Below are positions 1 to 6,404 of a stretch of 6,548 nt of DNA, in pieces. A program made the translations under genes and the position numbers. Numbering within the stretch: the stretch's first letter is position 1; the number at the start of each line of letters is the position of its first letter. Location of the stretch: assembly GCA_030607105.1 (NCBI GenBank), contig JAUWFF010000071.1, forward strand, positions 1 through 6,548. The letters are read 5' to 3'. Source of the DNA: Filomicrobium sp. GTDB lineage: Bacteria > Pseudomonadota > Alphaproteobacteria > Rhizobiales > Hyphomicrobiaceae. A model generated the notes under the pieces. That model saw nothing but the letters and a program-made list of their open reading frames with translations, was not told the origin of the DNA and did no database searches.

Positions 1-233
1 CCGACGTAGTGGGATTGCTCGCCCACTTCTTGCTCATCGTCGCCGCCTTCCAGGCGGATTTGGCCCCCCTCCCGGGTCAGAAAACCGGCTACAGAGCGCA
101 GCAGCGTTGTCTTGCCGGCACCGTTCGGGCCGGTCAGCAGCAGGACTTCACCCGCCGCCGCCTCGAACGAGAGCCCATCAATGATGAGGCGGGCACCCCG
201 CCGGACCGCAAGTTTTTCGGCTTTGAGGAGCAA
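1..233 (-). CDS. ccmA: Haem exporter ATP-binding protein CcmA, N-terminal part (runs off left edge)
   Basis: This is the ATPase subunit of the CcmAB(C) ABC transporter of cytochrome c maturation system I, acting at the cytoplasmic face of the inner membrane in haem delivery to CcmE. About 77 codons are visible. They show an ABC N-terminus with a Walker A motif (GPNGAGKTT, residues 35-43 from the start chosen here) and end in SHYVG, which matches the CcmA-typical 'HYLGH' segment at the Q-loop. The signature motif and Walker B lie beyond the edge. The frame is open from a TAA at about 287-289 and contains no ATG. I chose the TTG at 233 because it places Walker A near residue 35, as usual in the family. 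A TTG at 278 would add 15 polar residues. Neither has a good Shine-Dalgarno, so the start is uncertain. The gene is divergent from acnA; ccmB would be expected to the left. Confidence 0.85.
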   Translation of the reverse strand, partial: MLLKAEKLAVRRGARLIIDGLSFEAAAGEVLLLTGPNGAGKTTLLRSVAGFLTREGGQIRLEGGDDEQEVGEQSHYV

Positions 234-305
234 GGTTTGGTCTGGATTCTTCTTGTTGGTGTCTTGGGCGGCATTCAAGGAGACGTCTTAGAGGGGCTGC
301 GCAAG

Positions 306-337
306 TTGAGTAGCTAAGCCCGTTGCGGCCCTATATA
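306..337 (+). promoter_or_regulatory. Weak candidate promoter for acnA
   Basis: TTGAGT (306-311) and TATATA (332-337) are the best -35/-10 pair visible upstream of acnA, but the 20-bp spacer is long. The TATATA core reads the same on both strands and could instead serve the divergent ccmA gene, although no matching minus-strand -35 was found. Treat this as a location hint only. Confidence 0.22.
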
Positions 338-383
338 AGGGGCGCAGAACGTTTGGTGCTAGCGCAAAAAAGAGGTGCTGCCG

Positions 384-410
384 CCGATCGTGCCTTAGGG
401 ACCAGATCGG
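384..410 (+). repeat. Inverted repeat in the acnA leader (CCGATC/GATCGG)
   Basis: CCGATC at 384-389 is the exact reverse complement of GATCGG at 405-410, separated by 15 nt. It could be a loose stem-loop in the acnA 5' leader or a regulator site. Six-base arms with a long loop can occur by chance, so the support is weak. Confidence 0.3.
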
Positions 411-424
411 TATTCGCATCTTTT

Positions 425-442
425 CCGCCGGCGCTCCGGCGG
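425..442 (+). promoter_or_regulatory. GC-rich hairpin in the acnA 5' leader
   Basis: CCGCCGG (425-431) and CCGGCGG (436-442) are perfect 7-bp arms around a CGCT tetraloop, ending 25 nt before the acnA Shine-Dalgarno. No T-tract follows on the plus strand, and on the minus strand the hairpin is followed by AAAA, so it is not an intrinsic terminator in either direction. If the acnA transcript starts near 340-350, this stem sits in its untranslated leader and could affect translation or mRNA stability. That role is inference. Confidence 0.45.
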
Positions 443-467
443 CGCGGCTTTCCACATAACCCCAATG

Positions 468-473
468 AGGAGG
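468..473 (+). promoter_or_regulatory. acnA Shine-Dalgarno that decides the start
   Basis: A perfect AGGAGG lies 6 nt before GTG 480. It also lies just inside the alternative in-frame ATG at 465, which has no comparable ribosome-binding site. This favours GTG as the real start. Confidence 0.8.
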
Positions 474-479
474 CCCACC

Positions 480-3191
480 GTGAGCACGGTTACCCAATCC
501 CTTGACAGCTTCAATTGCAGAAAGACGCTTCAGGTCGGCGACAAAACCTACACATATTTTTCCTTACCTGACGCCGAGAAAAATGGTCTTGCTGGGATTT
601 CCAAGCTGCCATTCTCGATGAAGGTGCTTTTGGAAAACCTGCTGCGCTACGAAGATAACCGCACGGTCAAGAAGTCAGATATCGAAGCGTGTGCCGCGTG
701 GCTGCAGGACAAAGGGACCGCCGGAAACGAGATCGGATATCGGCCGGCACGCGTTCTGATGCAGGACTTCACCGGTGTTCCCGCTGTTGTCGACCTGGCG
801 GCAATGCGCGATGGCGTGGCGCTTCTTGGAGGCGACCCCAAGAGCATCAACCCCCTGATCCCCGTGGACCTCGTCATCGACCACTCCGTGATCGTTGATG
901 AATTTGGCACACCTCAGGCGCTCGCGCACAATGTCGAGCATGAATACGCCCGAAACCGCGAGCGTTACAACTTCCTAAAATGGGGCCAGGAAGCGTTTGA
1001 CAACTTCCGAGTCGTGCCTCCCGGAACCGGCATCTGCCACCAGGTCAACCTCGAGTATCTGTCGCAGACGGTCTGGACCAAGGACGTCGGCGGTGAAACG
1101 GTTGCCTATCCTGACACCGTCGTTGGCACCGACAGTCATACGACGATGGTCAACGGGCTTGCCGTGCTGGGCTGGGGCGTTGGTGGTATCGAAGCCGAAG
1201 CGGCGATGCTGGGCCAGCCGATCTCGATGCTGCTGCCGGAAGTAATCGGCTTCCGCCTCACCGGCAAGTTGCCGGAGGGCGTAACGGCCACTGACCTCGT
1301 CCTTACCGTCACGCAGATGCTGCGGCAGAAGGGTGTTGTTGGAAAATTCGTCGAGTTCTTCGGCCCCGGCCTCGACAACATGACGCTCGCTGATCGCGCC
1401 ACGATCGGCAATATGGCGCCTGAATACGGTGCCACGTGCGGCTTCTTCCCAGTTGACGGCGAGACGCTGCGCTACCTCGAAATCTCAGGCCGTGACGAGG
1501 CGCGCATCGCGCTGGTCGAAGCCTATACCAAGGCGCAAGGCATGTTCCGGGAAACCGGCAACGAGCCGGTTTTCACCGAAACGCTAGAGCTCGACCTTGC
1601 CGATGTCGTGCCGTCGATGGCGGGACCGAAGCGTCCCGAAGGACGGCAGGCGCTCAGCGACATCAAAGCGGGCTTCGCGGCGGCGATGGACAGCGAGTAC
1701 CGCAAGCCCGGCGAACTCGACAAACGGGTACCCGTGGAGGGTACCGACTATGAAATTGGTCATGGGGACGTTGCGATTGCCGCGATCACAAGCTGCACCA
1801 ACACGTCCAACCCGAGTGTCTTGATCGGCGCCGGACTTCTTGCGCGCAATGCCTTGGAGAAAGGCTTGACGGTCAGGCCCTGGGTGAAGACTTCGCTAGC
1901 GCCGGGAAGCCAGGTTGTCGCCGCTTATCTCGACAAGGCCGGGCTGCAGCCCTATCTCGACAAGCTCGGCTTCAACCTTGTCGGATTCGGCTGCACGACG
2001 TGCATCGGGAACTCCGGGCCGCTGCCGCCGCCGATCTCAAAGGCAATCAATGATAATGGAATCGTGGCGGCGGCAGTGCTGTCGGGTAACCGCAACTTCG
2101 AAGGGCGCGTTAGCCCCGACGTGCAGGCCAACTACCTGGCTTCTCCTCCGCTTGTGGTCGCCTATGCACTAGCCGGTTCCGTGCAGAAAGACCTGACCAC
2201 CGAGCCGCTGGGCAAAGACAAAGACGGCAATCTCGTTTTCTTGAAGGACATCTGGCCGTCGGAGCATGAGATTCAGGACTTCATTAGCCGCAACATCACT
2301 CGGGCCATGTTCGAGGAAAAGTACTCCGATGTGTTCAAGGGAGACGAGCACTGGCAGAGCATCGAGACCGGTTCGGGCCTGACTTACTCATGGAGTGGGG
2401 ATTCCACCTATGTCCGCAATCCACCCTATTTCGCCGGAATGGCAGCTCAGCCCGAGCCGATCACTGACATTGTGAACGCTCGTGTCCTTGCTGTCTTTGG
2501 CGACAAGATCACCACCGACCACATCTCGCCTGCGGGATCGATCAAGGCGGCGTCTCCGGCCGGCAAATACCTGATGGACAGCGGCGTGGAACCTGCGAAC
2601 TTCAACCAATTCGGTACGCGGCGTGGAAACCACGAAGTGATGATGCGCGGAACATTCGGCAATATCCGCATCAAGAACAACATGGTTCGCGACTCCGAGG
2701 GTAACGTGAAGGAGGGCGGTTTCACGATCCATTACCCAACCGGTGAGGAGATGCCGATTTATGATGCGTCGATGCGCTATCAAAATGACGGCACGCCGCT
2801 CGTCGTCATCGCCGGTGTCGAATACGGCAATGGATCTTCGCGCGATTGGGCGGCGAAAGGCACAAAGCTGCTGGGTGTTCGTGCGGTCATCGCGCAATCG
2901 TTTGAACGCATCCACCGTTCTAACCTGGTTGGCATGGGAATTGTTCCATTCGTTTTTGCCGAAGGGCTCGACGCTGCAACTCTCGGCTTGAGCGGAGCCG
3001 AGACGATCACGATCAAGGGCCTTGCCGACCTGCAGCCGCGTCAGGAAATGGCGGCGGAGGTGACGTTCCCTGACGGGCAGAAAGGTGAAGTGCCGATTGT
3101 TTGCCGTATCGATACGCTCGATGAGCTCGAATATCTCAAACACGGTGGAATTCTGCATTACGTGTTACGCAACCTTGCATCAGCCGCATAG
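480..3191 (+). CDS. acnA: Aconitate hydratase A (aconitase)
   Basis: This cytoplasmic [4Fe-4S] enzyme of the TCA and glyoxylate cycles isomerises citrate to isocitrate via cis-aconitate. The 903-residue length fits the AcnA/IRP1 clade. Cluster ligands are Cys439 (in TSCTNTSNP) and Cys505/Cys508 (in [12 protein letters not shown]), spaced 66 and 3 as in E. coli AcnA. Substrate-site segments [16 protein letters not shown] and HSVIVDEFG lie in the N-terminal domains. The C-terminal swivel domain has [10 protein letters not shown] (from residue 678), [17 protein letters not shown] and GNGSSRDW (783-790), including the active-site Ser/Arg loop. The GTG start at 480 was chosen over an in-frame ATG at 465 because AGGAGG sits 6 nt before it. 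The gene is divergent from ccmA and followed by a strong terminator, so it is probably transcribed alone. No truncation or missing key residue was seen. Confidence 0.97.
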   Translation: MSTVTQSLDSFNCRKTLQVGDKTYTYFSLPDAEKNGLAGISKLPFSMKVLLENLLRYEDNRTVKKSDIEACAAWLQDKGTAGNEIGYRPARVLMQDFTGVPAVVDLAAMRDGVALLGGDPKSINPLIPVDLVIDHSVIVDEFGTPQALAHNVEHEYARNRERYNFLKWGQEAFDNFRVVPPGTGICHQVNLEYLSQTVWTKDVGGETVAYPDTVVGTDSHTTMVNGLAVLGWGVGGIEAEAAMLGQPISMLLPEVIGFRLTGKLPEGVTATDLVLTVTQMLRQKGVVGKFVEFFGPGLDNMTLADRATIGNMAPEYGATCGFFPVDGETLRYLEISGRDEARIALVEAYTKAQGMFRETGNEPVFTETLELDLADVVPSMAGPKRPEGRQALSDIKAGFAAAMDSEYRKPGELDKRVPVEGTDYEIGHGDVAIAAITSCTNTSNPSVLIGAGLLARNALEKGLTVRPWVKTSLAPGSQVVAAYLDKAGLQPYLDKLGFNLVGFGCTTCIGNSGPLPPPISKAINDNGIVAAAVLSGNRNFEGRVSPDVQANYLASPPLVVAYALAGSVQKDLTTEPLGKDKDGNLVFLKDIWPSEHEIQDFISRNITRAMFEEKYSDVFKGDEHWQSIETGSGLTYSWSGDSTYVRNPPYFAGMAAQPEPITDIVNARVLAVFGDKITTDHISPAGSIKAASPAGKYLMDSGVEPANFNQFGTRRGNHEVMMRGTFGNIRIKNNMVRDSEGNVKEGGFTIHYPTGEEMPIYDASMRYQNDGTPLVVIAGVEYGNGSSRDWAAKGTKLLGVRAVIAQSFERIHRSNLVGMGIVPFVFAEGLDAATLGLSGAETITIKGLADLQPRQEMAAEVTFPDGQKGEVPIVCRIDTLDELEYLKHGGILHYVLRNLASAA

Positions 3192-3230
3192 GTGCGGTTT
3201 TCACACCGTCGCCTCTTGACGCAGACCATC

Positions 3231-3262
3231 GAGGCCGCTTATCGAGCGGCCTCTTTGCTTTT
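3231..3262 (+). terminator. Intrinsic terminator of acnA
   Basis: GAGGCCGCT (3231-3239) pairs perfectly over 9 bp with AGCGGCCTC (3245-3253) around a TATCG loop, followed by TTTGCTTTT (3254-3262). It starts 39 nt after the acnA stop. It separates acnA from the next gene, which therefore needs its own promoter or read-through. Confidence 0.88.
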
Positions 3263-3367
3263 CGCGGCGGCGTCACCCACTCGTTACTTCCTATTGAACG
3301 CGACTTTCCCGATATTGCGAACTTGGAAAATACTGCCTGTCAAACCGGAGAAAGGTTCAGGTCTTTG

Positions 3368-4120
3368 ATGTGGCACACTAAACTTCGTGCGCTCGCGATG
3401 TTCATTGTGGCGCTGACTGTGTCGAGCGGTGCCTCTTCGGAGGTCAAAGCCCAATCCACTGAATTCAAGGCTGTTGTTGAGCTGTTCACGAGCCAGGGAT
3501 GTTCGTCGTGCCCGCCGGCGGATGCGTTGCTGGAAAAGTACGTCACTAGACCCGACGTGCTGGCTTTGACGTTTCCTGTCGATTACTGGGACTATCTTGG
3601 CTGGAAAGACACTTATGCTTCGCCGCGATTCTCTGAACGGCAGCGTGCCTATGCAAAAGCGCGCGGTGATGGCTCGGTCTACACGCCGCAGGCAGTGATC
3701 AACGGCCGGACGCACGCGGTCGGTTCACGCAAGAAGATGATCGACAAGTCAATCATGGCTATGGACCGTTTGGCGCCACTCAGCGTGCCGCTAACGTTTC
3801 GCGTCGAAGACAAGATGATGCTCATTGATGTGGGCGCATCGCCGGATGGAAAATCGAGCAACGCGACAGTTTGGGTCGCGATCGTTCAGAAGGCCGGCAA
3901 GGTTAAGGTTCGCCGCGGCGAAAACGGCGGCCGCACGCTGAGTTATTACAACATCGTTCGAGAGCTCACGCCTGTGGGGATGTGGACTGGCGAGAAGGAA
4001 ACCATCAGGCTGGATCTGGCCTCAATGACATGGCCGAAATCGGATGCTTGCGCGGTCCTCGTGCAGGAGGGTATCGGCGGTCCGATAATTGGTGCCGCAT
4101 GGATGGGGATGGACGGCTGA
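3368..4120 (+). CDS. Exported DUF1223 (thioredoxin-like) protein
   Basis: This 250-residue protein belongs to the DUF1223 family (secreted, thioredoxin-like fold, function unassigned). Residues 1 to about 28 form a Sec signal peptide: basic residues at 5 and 7, hydrophobic core ALAMFIVALTV, and a V-K-A cleavage site before Gln29. The mature part opens with a beta strand running into a CxxC (VELFTSQGCSSCPPAD, Cys45 and Cys48), placed as in a thioredoxin active site, then VDYWDYLGWKDTYA (71-84). YTPQ follows, with Pro107 where thioredoxins have their cis-proline, then GENGGRTLSYYNIVREL in the C-terminal beta-rich part. The product should act in the periplasm. ATG 3368 was preferred to the TTG at 3323 because it starts the signal peptide directly; the ribosome-binding site is modest (AGG about 6 nt upstream, AAAGG about 12 nt upstream). 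It follows the acnA terminator and converges on the next gene. A redox role is suggested by the CxxC but not shown. Confidence 0.88.
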   Translation: MWHTKLRALAMFIVALTVSSGASSEVKAQSTEFKAVVELFTSQGCSSCPPADALLEKYVTRPDVLALTFPVDYWDYLGWKDTYASPRFSERQRAYAKARGDGSVYTPQAVINGRTHAVGSRKKMIDKSIMAMDRLAPLSVPLTFRVEDKMMLIDVGASPDGKSSNATVWVAIVQKAGKVKVRRGENGGRTLSYYNIVRELTPVGMWTGEKETIRLDLASMTWPKSDACAVLVQEGIGGPIIGAAWMGMDG

Positions 4121-4140
4121 GAGGTGTGACTTCAGGGCTG

Positions 4141-5358
4141 TTAGGCGCTTTGAGGTGGTTCGCCGGCCAACTTAACGGCTCCAGTTTTCGCCATTGAAGC
4201 GATGTCGCGATCTGAATAACCCACTTCACGCAAAACCTCGGCGGTATGCTGGCCCATCAACGGTGCGGGGCGTATGACACCGCCCGGAGTCTCAGAAAAT
4301 TTCACCGGATGGCCGATCGTCTTGACGTTGCCAGACACCGGGTGCTCGGTCGAGACGATCATCTCGCGGGCAAGCGCCTGCGGATCGGAATGCATCTCGG
4401 TTACCGACAAGACTGGACCAGCGGGGACGCCAGCCTTTTCGAATTCTTCGAGCCAGTGGGCCGTGGAGTGCTGGCGGAAAATCTTGCTCAAGGTTTCGGC
4501 GAGCGCGACGCGGTTCTCGATCCTGACGGCGTTCGATGAAAAGCGTGGGTCGTCGTTTAGATGCTCGGCTCCGAGGAAACCCAGCATGCGCTCCCAATTG
4601 GCCTGGTTTGCGGCCCCGATGTTGATCCAGCCGTCCGTCGTCTGGAAGGCTTGGTAGGGCGCATTCAGCGGATGCGCGGACCCCATGGCCTGCGGCGACT
4701 CACCGGTCGCGAAGGCGATGGCGGACTGCCAATAAGTGTGGGTAATGGCGGCTTCGAACAGCGAGGTGTCGACCTTCTGGCCCTGCCCGGTCCTGAGCTT
4801 GTGGGCGTAAGCGGCCGAGACGCCCATCGCGGCGACGATGCCCGCGGTTATGTCGGAAATTGGTGCGCCTACCTTGACGGGCTGGCGGCCCGGTGCTTCG
4901 CCGGTGATCGACATCAACCCGGACATGCCCTGCGCAATAAGGTCGAACCCACCGCGGTGCGCATAGGGCCCGGTGCGGCCAAAGCCCGAGACCTCGCAAT
5001 AGATGAGGCCCGGGTTCAACCGGCGCAGCTCATCGTAGCCGAGACCCAGTTTCTCCATGGTGCCGAAACGATAATTCTCAATGAGAACATCAGCATCGCG
5101 GACCAGGCGCCGCAACGCTTCCTTGCCATCCTCGCTTTTGAGATCGAGGACGATGCCACGCTTGTTGCGGTTCATCATCAAGAACGCCGCGCTCTCACCG
5201 TTGATGGTCGGCGGGATGAAGCGGCGCGTGTCGTCGCCGTTCAACTTTTCGACCTTGATAACGTCGGCACCCATGTCGGCCAGCATGAGTCCGGCGACAG
5301 GACCGGCCATGATATGGGCCAGTTCAATGACGCGGCATCCTGCGAGCGGACCGGGCAT
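4141..5358 (-). CDS. CaiB/formyl-CoA transferase family (class III) CoA-transferase
   Basis: This 405-residue cytoplasmic enzyme is expected to move CoA between an acyl-CoA donor and a carboxylic acid, forming an interlocked dimer. Family features in order: PLAGCRVIELAHIMAGP at the N-terminus, LADMGADVIKVE, NRNKRGIVLDLK (63-74), ADVLIENYRFGTMEKLGLGY (89-108), SGFGRTGPY, and Asp169 in GAPISDITAG, which aligns with the catalytic Asp169 of formyl-CoA transferase. GWINIGAANQANWERM and AGVPAGPV mark the C-terminal part. Methylacyl-CoA racemases carry a catalytic His in 'GHDIN'; here the matching segment reads GGFDL, so transferase is favoured over racemase. The substrate cannot be read from sequence; frc or caiB would be an over-call. 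ATG 5358 overlaps the TAA of the upstream crotonase gene (TAATG), with GAAGGGA 5 nt before the start inside that gene, so translation is probably coupled. Confidence 0.9.
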   Translation of the reverse strand: MPGPLAGCRVIELAHIMAGPVAGLMLADMGADVIKVEKLNGDDTRRFIPPTINGESAAFLMMNRNKRGIVLDLKSEDGKEALRRLVRDADVLIENYRFGTMEKLGLGYDELRRLNPGLIYCEVSGFGRTGPYAHRGGFDLIAQGMSGLMSITGEAPGRQPVKVGAPISDITAGIVAAMGVSAAYAHKLRTGQGQKVDTSLFEAAITHTYWQSAIAFATGESPQAMGSAHPLNAPYQAFQTTDGWINIGAANQANWERMLGFLGAEHLNDDPRFSSNAVRIENRVALAETLSKIFRQHSTAHWLEEFEKAGVPAGPVLSVTEMHSDPQALAREMIVSTEHPVSGNVKTIGHPVKFSETPGGVIRPAPLMGQHTAEVLREVGYSDRDIASMAKTGAVKLAGEPPQSA

Positions 5359-6137
5359 TATTTTCCCTTCCAATTGGGTTTGCGCTTCGCGAGGAACGCC
5401 TCCATGCCCTCCTTGAAGTCCTCGCTCATATAGCAAAGCGCGATCAAATCCCTGTCTTCAACTGCAGCGCTCTCAGAAATCCGGCGCAGTCCTTCCTTGG
5501 TTGCGCGCAAGGTCAGTGGGGCATGGCTGGCAATTCTCAGGGCTAATTCCTCGGCACGAGTCAAAAGCGCTTCGTGGCTCTCGGCAACCTCCGACACCAG
5601 ACCTGAGGCCAAGGCCTCATCCGCACCGATGAGTCGTGCCGATAGAACAATTTCGCGCAGACGGTTGACACCGATGACCTGGGAGAAACGCCTGAGGTTG
5701 TTGGCTGAGATGCAATTTCCCAGAGTGCGGGCAATCGGAAAGCCGAACTTGAGATTAGGGCTCGCGAGACGAATGTCGCAAAGGGCGGCAATGGCCGCGC
5801 CCCCGCCGGTACAGGCGCCATTGATCGCGGCAATGGTTGGAACCTGGCAACGCTCGATCTGGACCATCACGTCATCGAGGCGATCTTCGTAGGCCCAAGC
5901 ATCCTCTGGTTTATCAAAACCGCGGAACTGGGTCATGTCGGTTCCGGAGCCGAATGCCTTATCGCCGGCTCCTGTCATGATGATGGCGCGCACGGAACCG
6001 TCTTCAGGCACGTTGGCGCAAATCTGGCCGAGCCGGGGGTACATGTCGAAGGTGAAGGCATTGCGGGCTTCGGGCCGATTGAACGTCACCCGTCCGATAT
6101 TGTCGCGAACCTCGTAGAGAATTTCATCCGATGACAC
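5358..6137 (-). CDS. Enoyl-CoA hydratase/isomerase (crotonase) family protein with atypical active site
   Basis: This 259-residue cytoplasmic protein has the crotonase fold. RVTFNRPEARNAFTF (16-30) is the typical N-terminal strand. KAFGSGTDM (60-68) and INGACTGGGAAIAALCDIRL (105-124) form the CoA-thioester oxyanion hole, and the C-terminus (FKEGMEAFLAKRKPNWKGK) is typical of the family. Aligned by eye to rat enoyl-CoA hydratase, the two catalytic glutamates (Glu144, Glu164) are replaced by Ala115 and Ile135 (in FGFPIARTLGN). Plain hydration is therefore doubtful; isomerisation, decarboxylation, thioester hydrolysis or C-C bond chemistry on an acyl-CoA is possible. GTG 6137 was chosen because AGGAG lies 8 nt upstream and the protein then starts at normal family length. 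The frame stays open about 89 codons further upstream, but that part has no family similarity and overlaps the promoter. It is the first gene of a coupled pair with the CoA-transferase. Confidence 0.88.
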   Translation of the reverse strand: MSSDEILYEVRDNIGRVTFNRPEARNAFTFDMYPRLGQICANVPEDGSVRAIIMTGAGDKAFGSGTDMTQFRGFDKPEDAWAYEDRLDDVMVQIERCQVPTIAAINGACTGGGAAIAALCDIRLASPNLKFGFPIARTLGNCISANNLRRFSQVIGVNRLREIVLSARLIGADEALASGLVSEVAESHEALLTRAEELALRIASHAPLTLRATKEGLRRISESAAVEDRDLIALCYMSEDFKEGMEAFLAKRKPNWKGK

Positions 6138-6145
6138 GGGCGGGT

Positions 6146-6150
6146 CTCCT
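6146..6150 (-). promoter_or_regulatory. Shine-Dalgarno deciding the crotonase start
   Basis: AGGAG on the minus strand (seen as CTCCT on the plus strand) lies 8 nt before GTG 6137. It is the reason for rejecting the much longer in-frame extension to about 6404. Confidence 0.75.
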
Positions 6151-6263
6151 GTCCTGGTTGGATTTGTCCGATTTCGGCTTTTGTTCTTTTTTGCAGGTAG
6201 ACCGTGGGCGAGGCAATGAAGTTGGCGGCGCCCCTTATCGCCGGCGGGCTGTTTTTGCCCAAG

Positions 6264-6271
6264 AATGCATT
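6264..6271. repeat. AATGCATT palindrome, possible second half-site
   Basis: This perfect 8-bp palindrome contains the same AATGCA/TGCATT element as the inverted repeat at 6336-6352, about 77 bp away in the crotonase leader. It may be an auxiliary site for the same regulator. A palindrome this short can arise by chance. Confidence 0.25.
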
Positions 6272-6335
6272 GAGACCAGCTTCGTTGGGAGCGTGAAGGC
6301 CTCAAGCGCAGCGCCATAATGGATGGTTGGCCGAA

Positions 6336-6352
6336 TTGCATTATGAATGCAA
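6336..6352. promoter_or_regulatory. 17-bp inverted repeat, likely operator
   Basis: TTGCATTATGAATGCAA has perfect 7-bp arms (TTGCATT/AATGCAA) around ATG. It covers the -10 hexamer of the predicted crotonase promoter, a placement typical of repressor operators (for example of GntR, MarR or TetR proteins). The family cannot be told from the site. No regulator gene lies in the window. An outer pair TGGTTG (6324-6329)/CAACCA (6350-6355) partly overlaps the right arm. Confidence 0.55.
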
Positions 6353-6370
6353 CCAGCCGTAGTCTGTCAA
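6340..6370 (-). promoter_or_regulatory. Sigma-70-type promoter for the crotonase/CoA-transferase pair
   Basis: On the minus strand TTGACA (6370-6365) is a consensus -35 and CATAAT (6345-6340) matches the -10 consensus at five of six positions. The 19-bp spacer is longer than the ideal 17. Transcription would begin near 6333, giving a leader of about 195 nt before GTG 6137. The long spacer and the overlapping inverted repeat suggest a regulated promoter. Confidence 0.5.
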
Positions 6371-6373
6371 TGT

Positions 6374-6399
6374 CGCCGCCATGACACCGGCGGGCGGCG
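6374..6399. repeat. Inverted repeat downstream of the right-edge gene
   Basis: CGCCGCC (6374-6380) and GGCGGCG (6393-6399) form a 7-bp stem with a 12-nt loop just after the stop of the minus-strand gene at the right edge. No T-tract follows on the minus strand (the next bases are ACATTGACAG), so it is at best a weak or factor-assisted transcription end. Confidence 0.3.
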
Positions 6400-6404
6400 T
6401 GCAC

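Noticed and set aside
9..317. 102-codon plus-strand open frame at the left edge
   Set aside because: It is antisense to ccmA, whose minus-strand frame carries a perfect Walker A motif.
465..479. ATG at 465 as the acnA start
   Set aside because: The AGGAGG ribosome-binding site lies downstream of this ATG and is ideally spaced for GTG 480.
2388..3158. 256-codon open frame on the minus strand inside acnA
   Set aside because: It lies wholly antisense to the well-conserved aconitase swivel domain and has no recognisable domain. It is a shadow of GC-rich codon use.
3323..3367. TTG at 3323 as the DUF1223 protein start
   Set aside because: It would put 15 polar residues ahead of a signal peptide that starts naturally at ATG 3368.
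4561..5433. 290-codon open frame on the plus strand opposite the CoA-transferase gene
   Set aside because: It is antisense to a complete, motif-rich CoA-transferase. The translation shows no family features and its start has no supporting site.
6246..6260. Possible hairpin GGGC-TGTTTTT-GCCC in the crotonase leader
   Set aside because: Four-base arms with a 7-nt loop are too weak to call a structure, and no T-tract follows on the transcribed strand.
6138..6404. 89-codon in-frame N-terminal extension of the crotonase
   Set aside because: The extension is Arg- and Gln-rich, overlaps the predicted promoter and operator, and has no crotonase similarity. GTG 6137 has a good AGGAG 8 nt upstream and gives normal family length.
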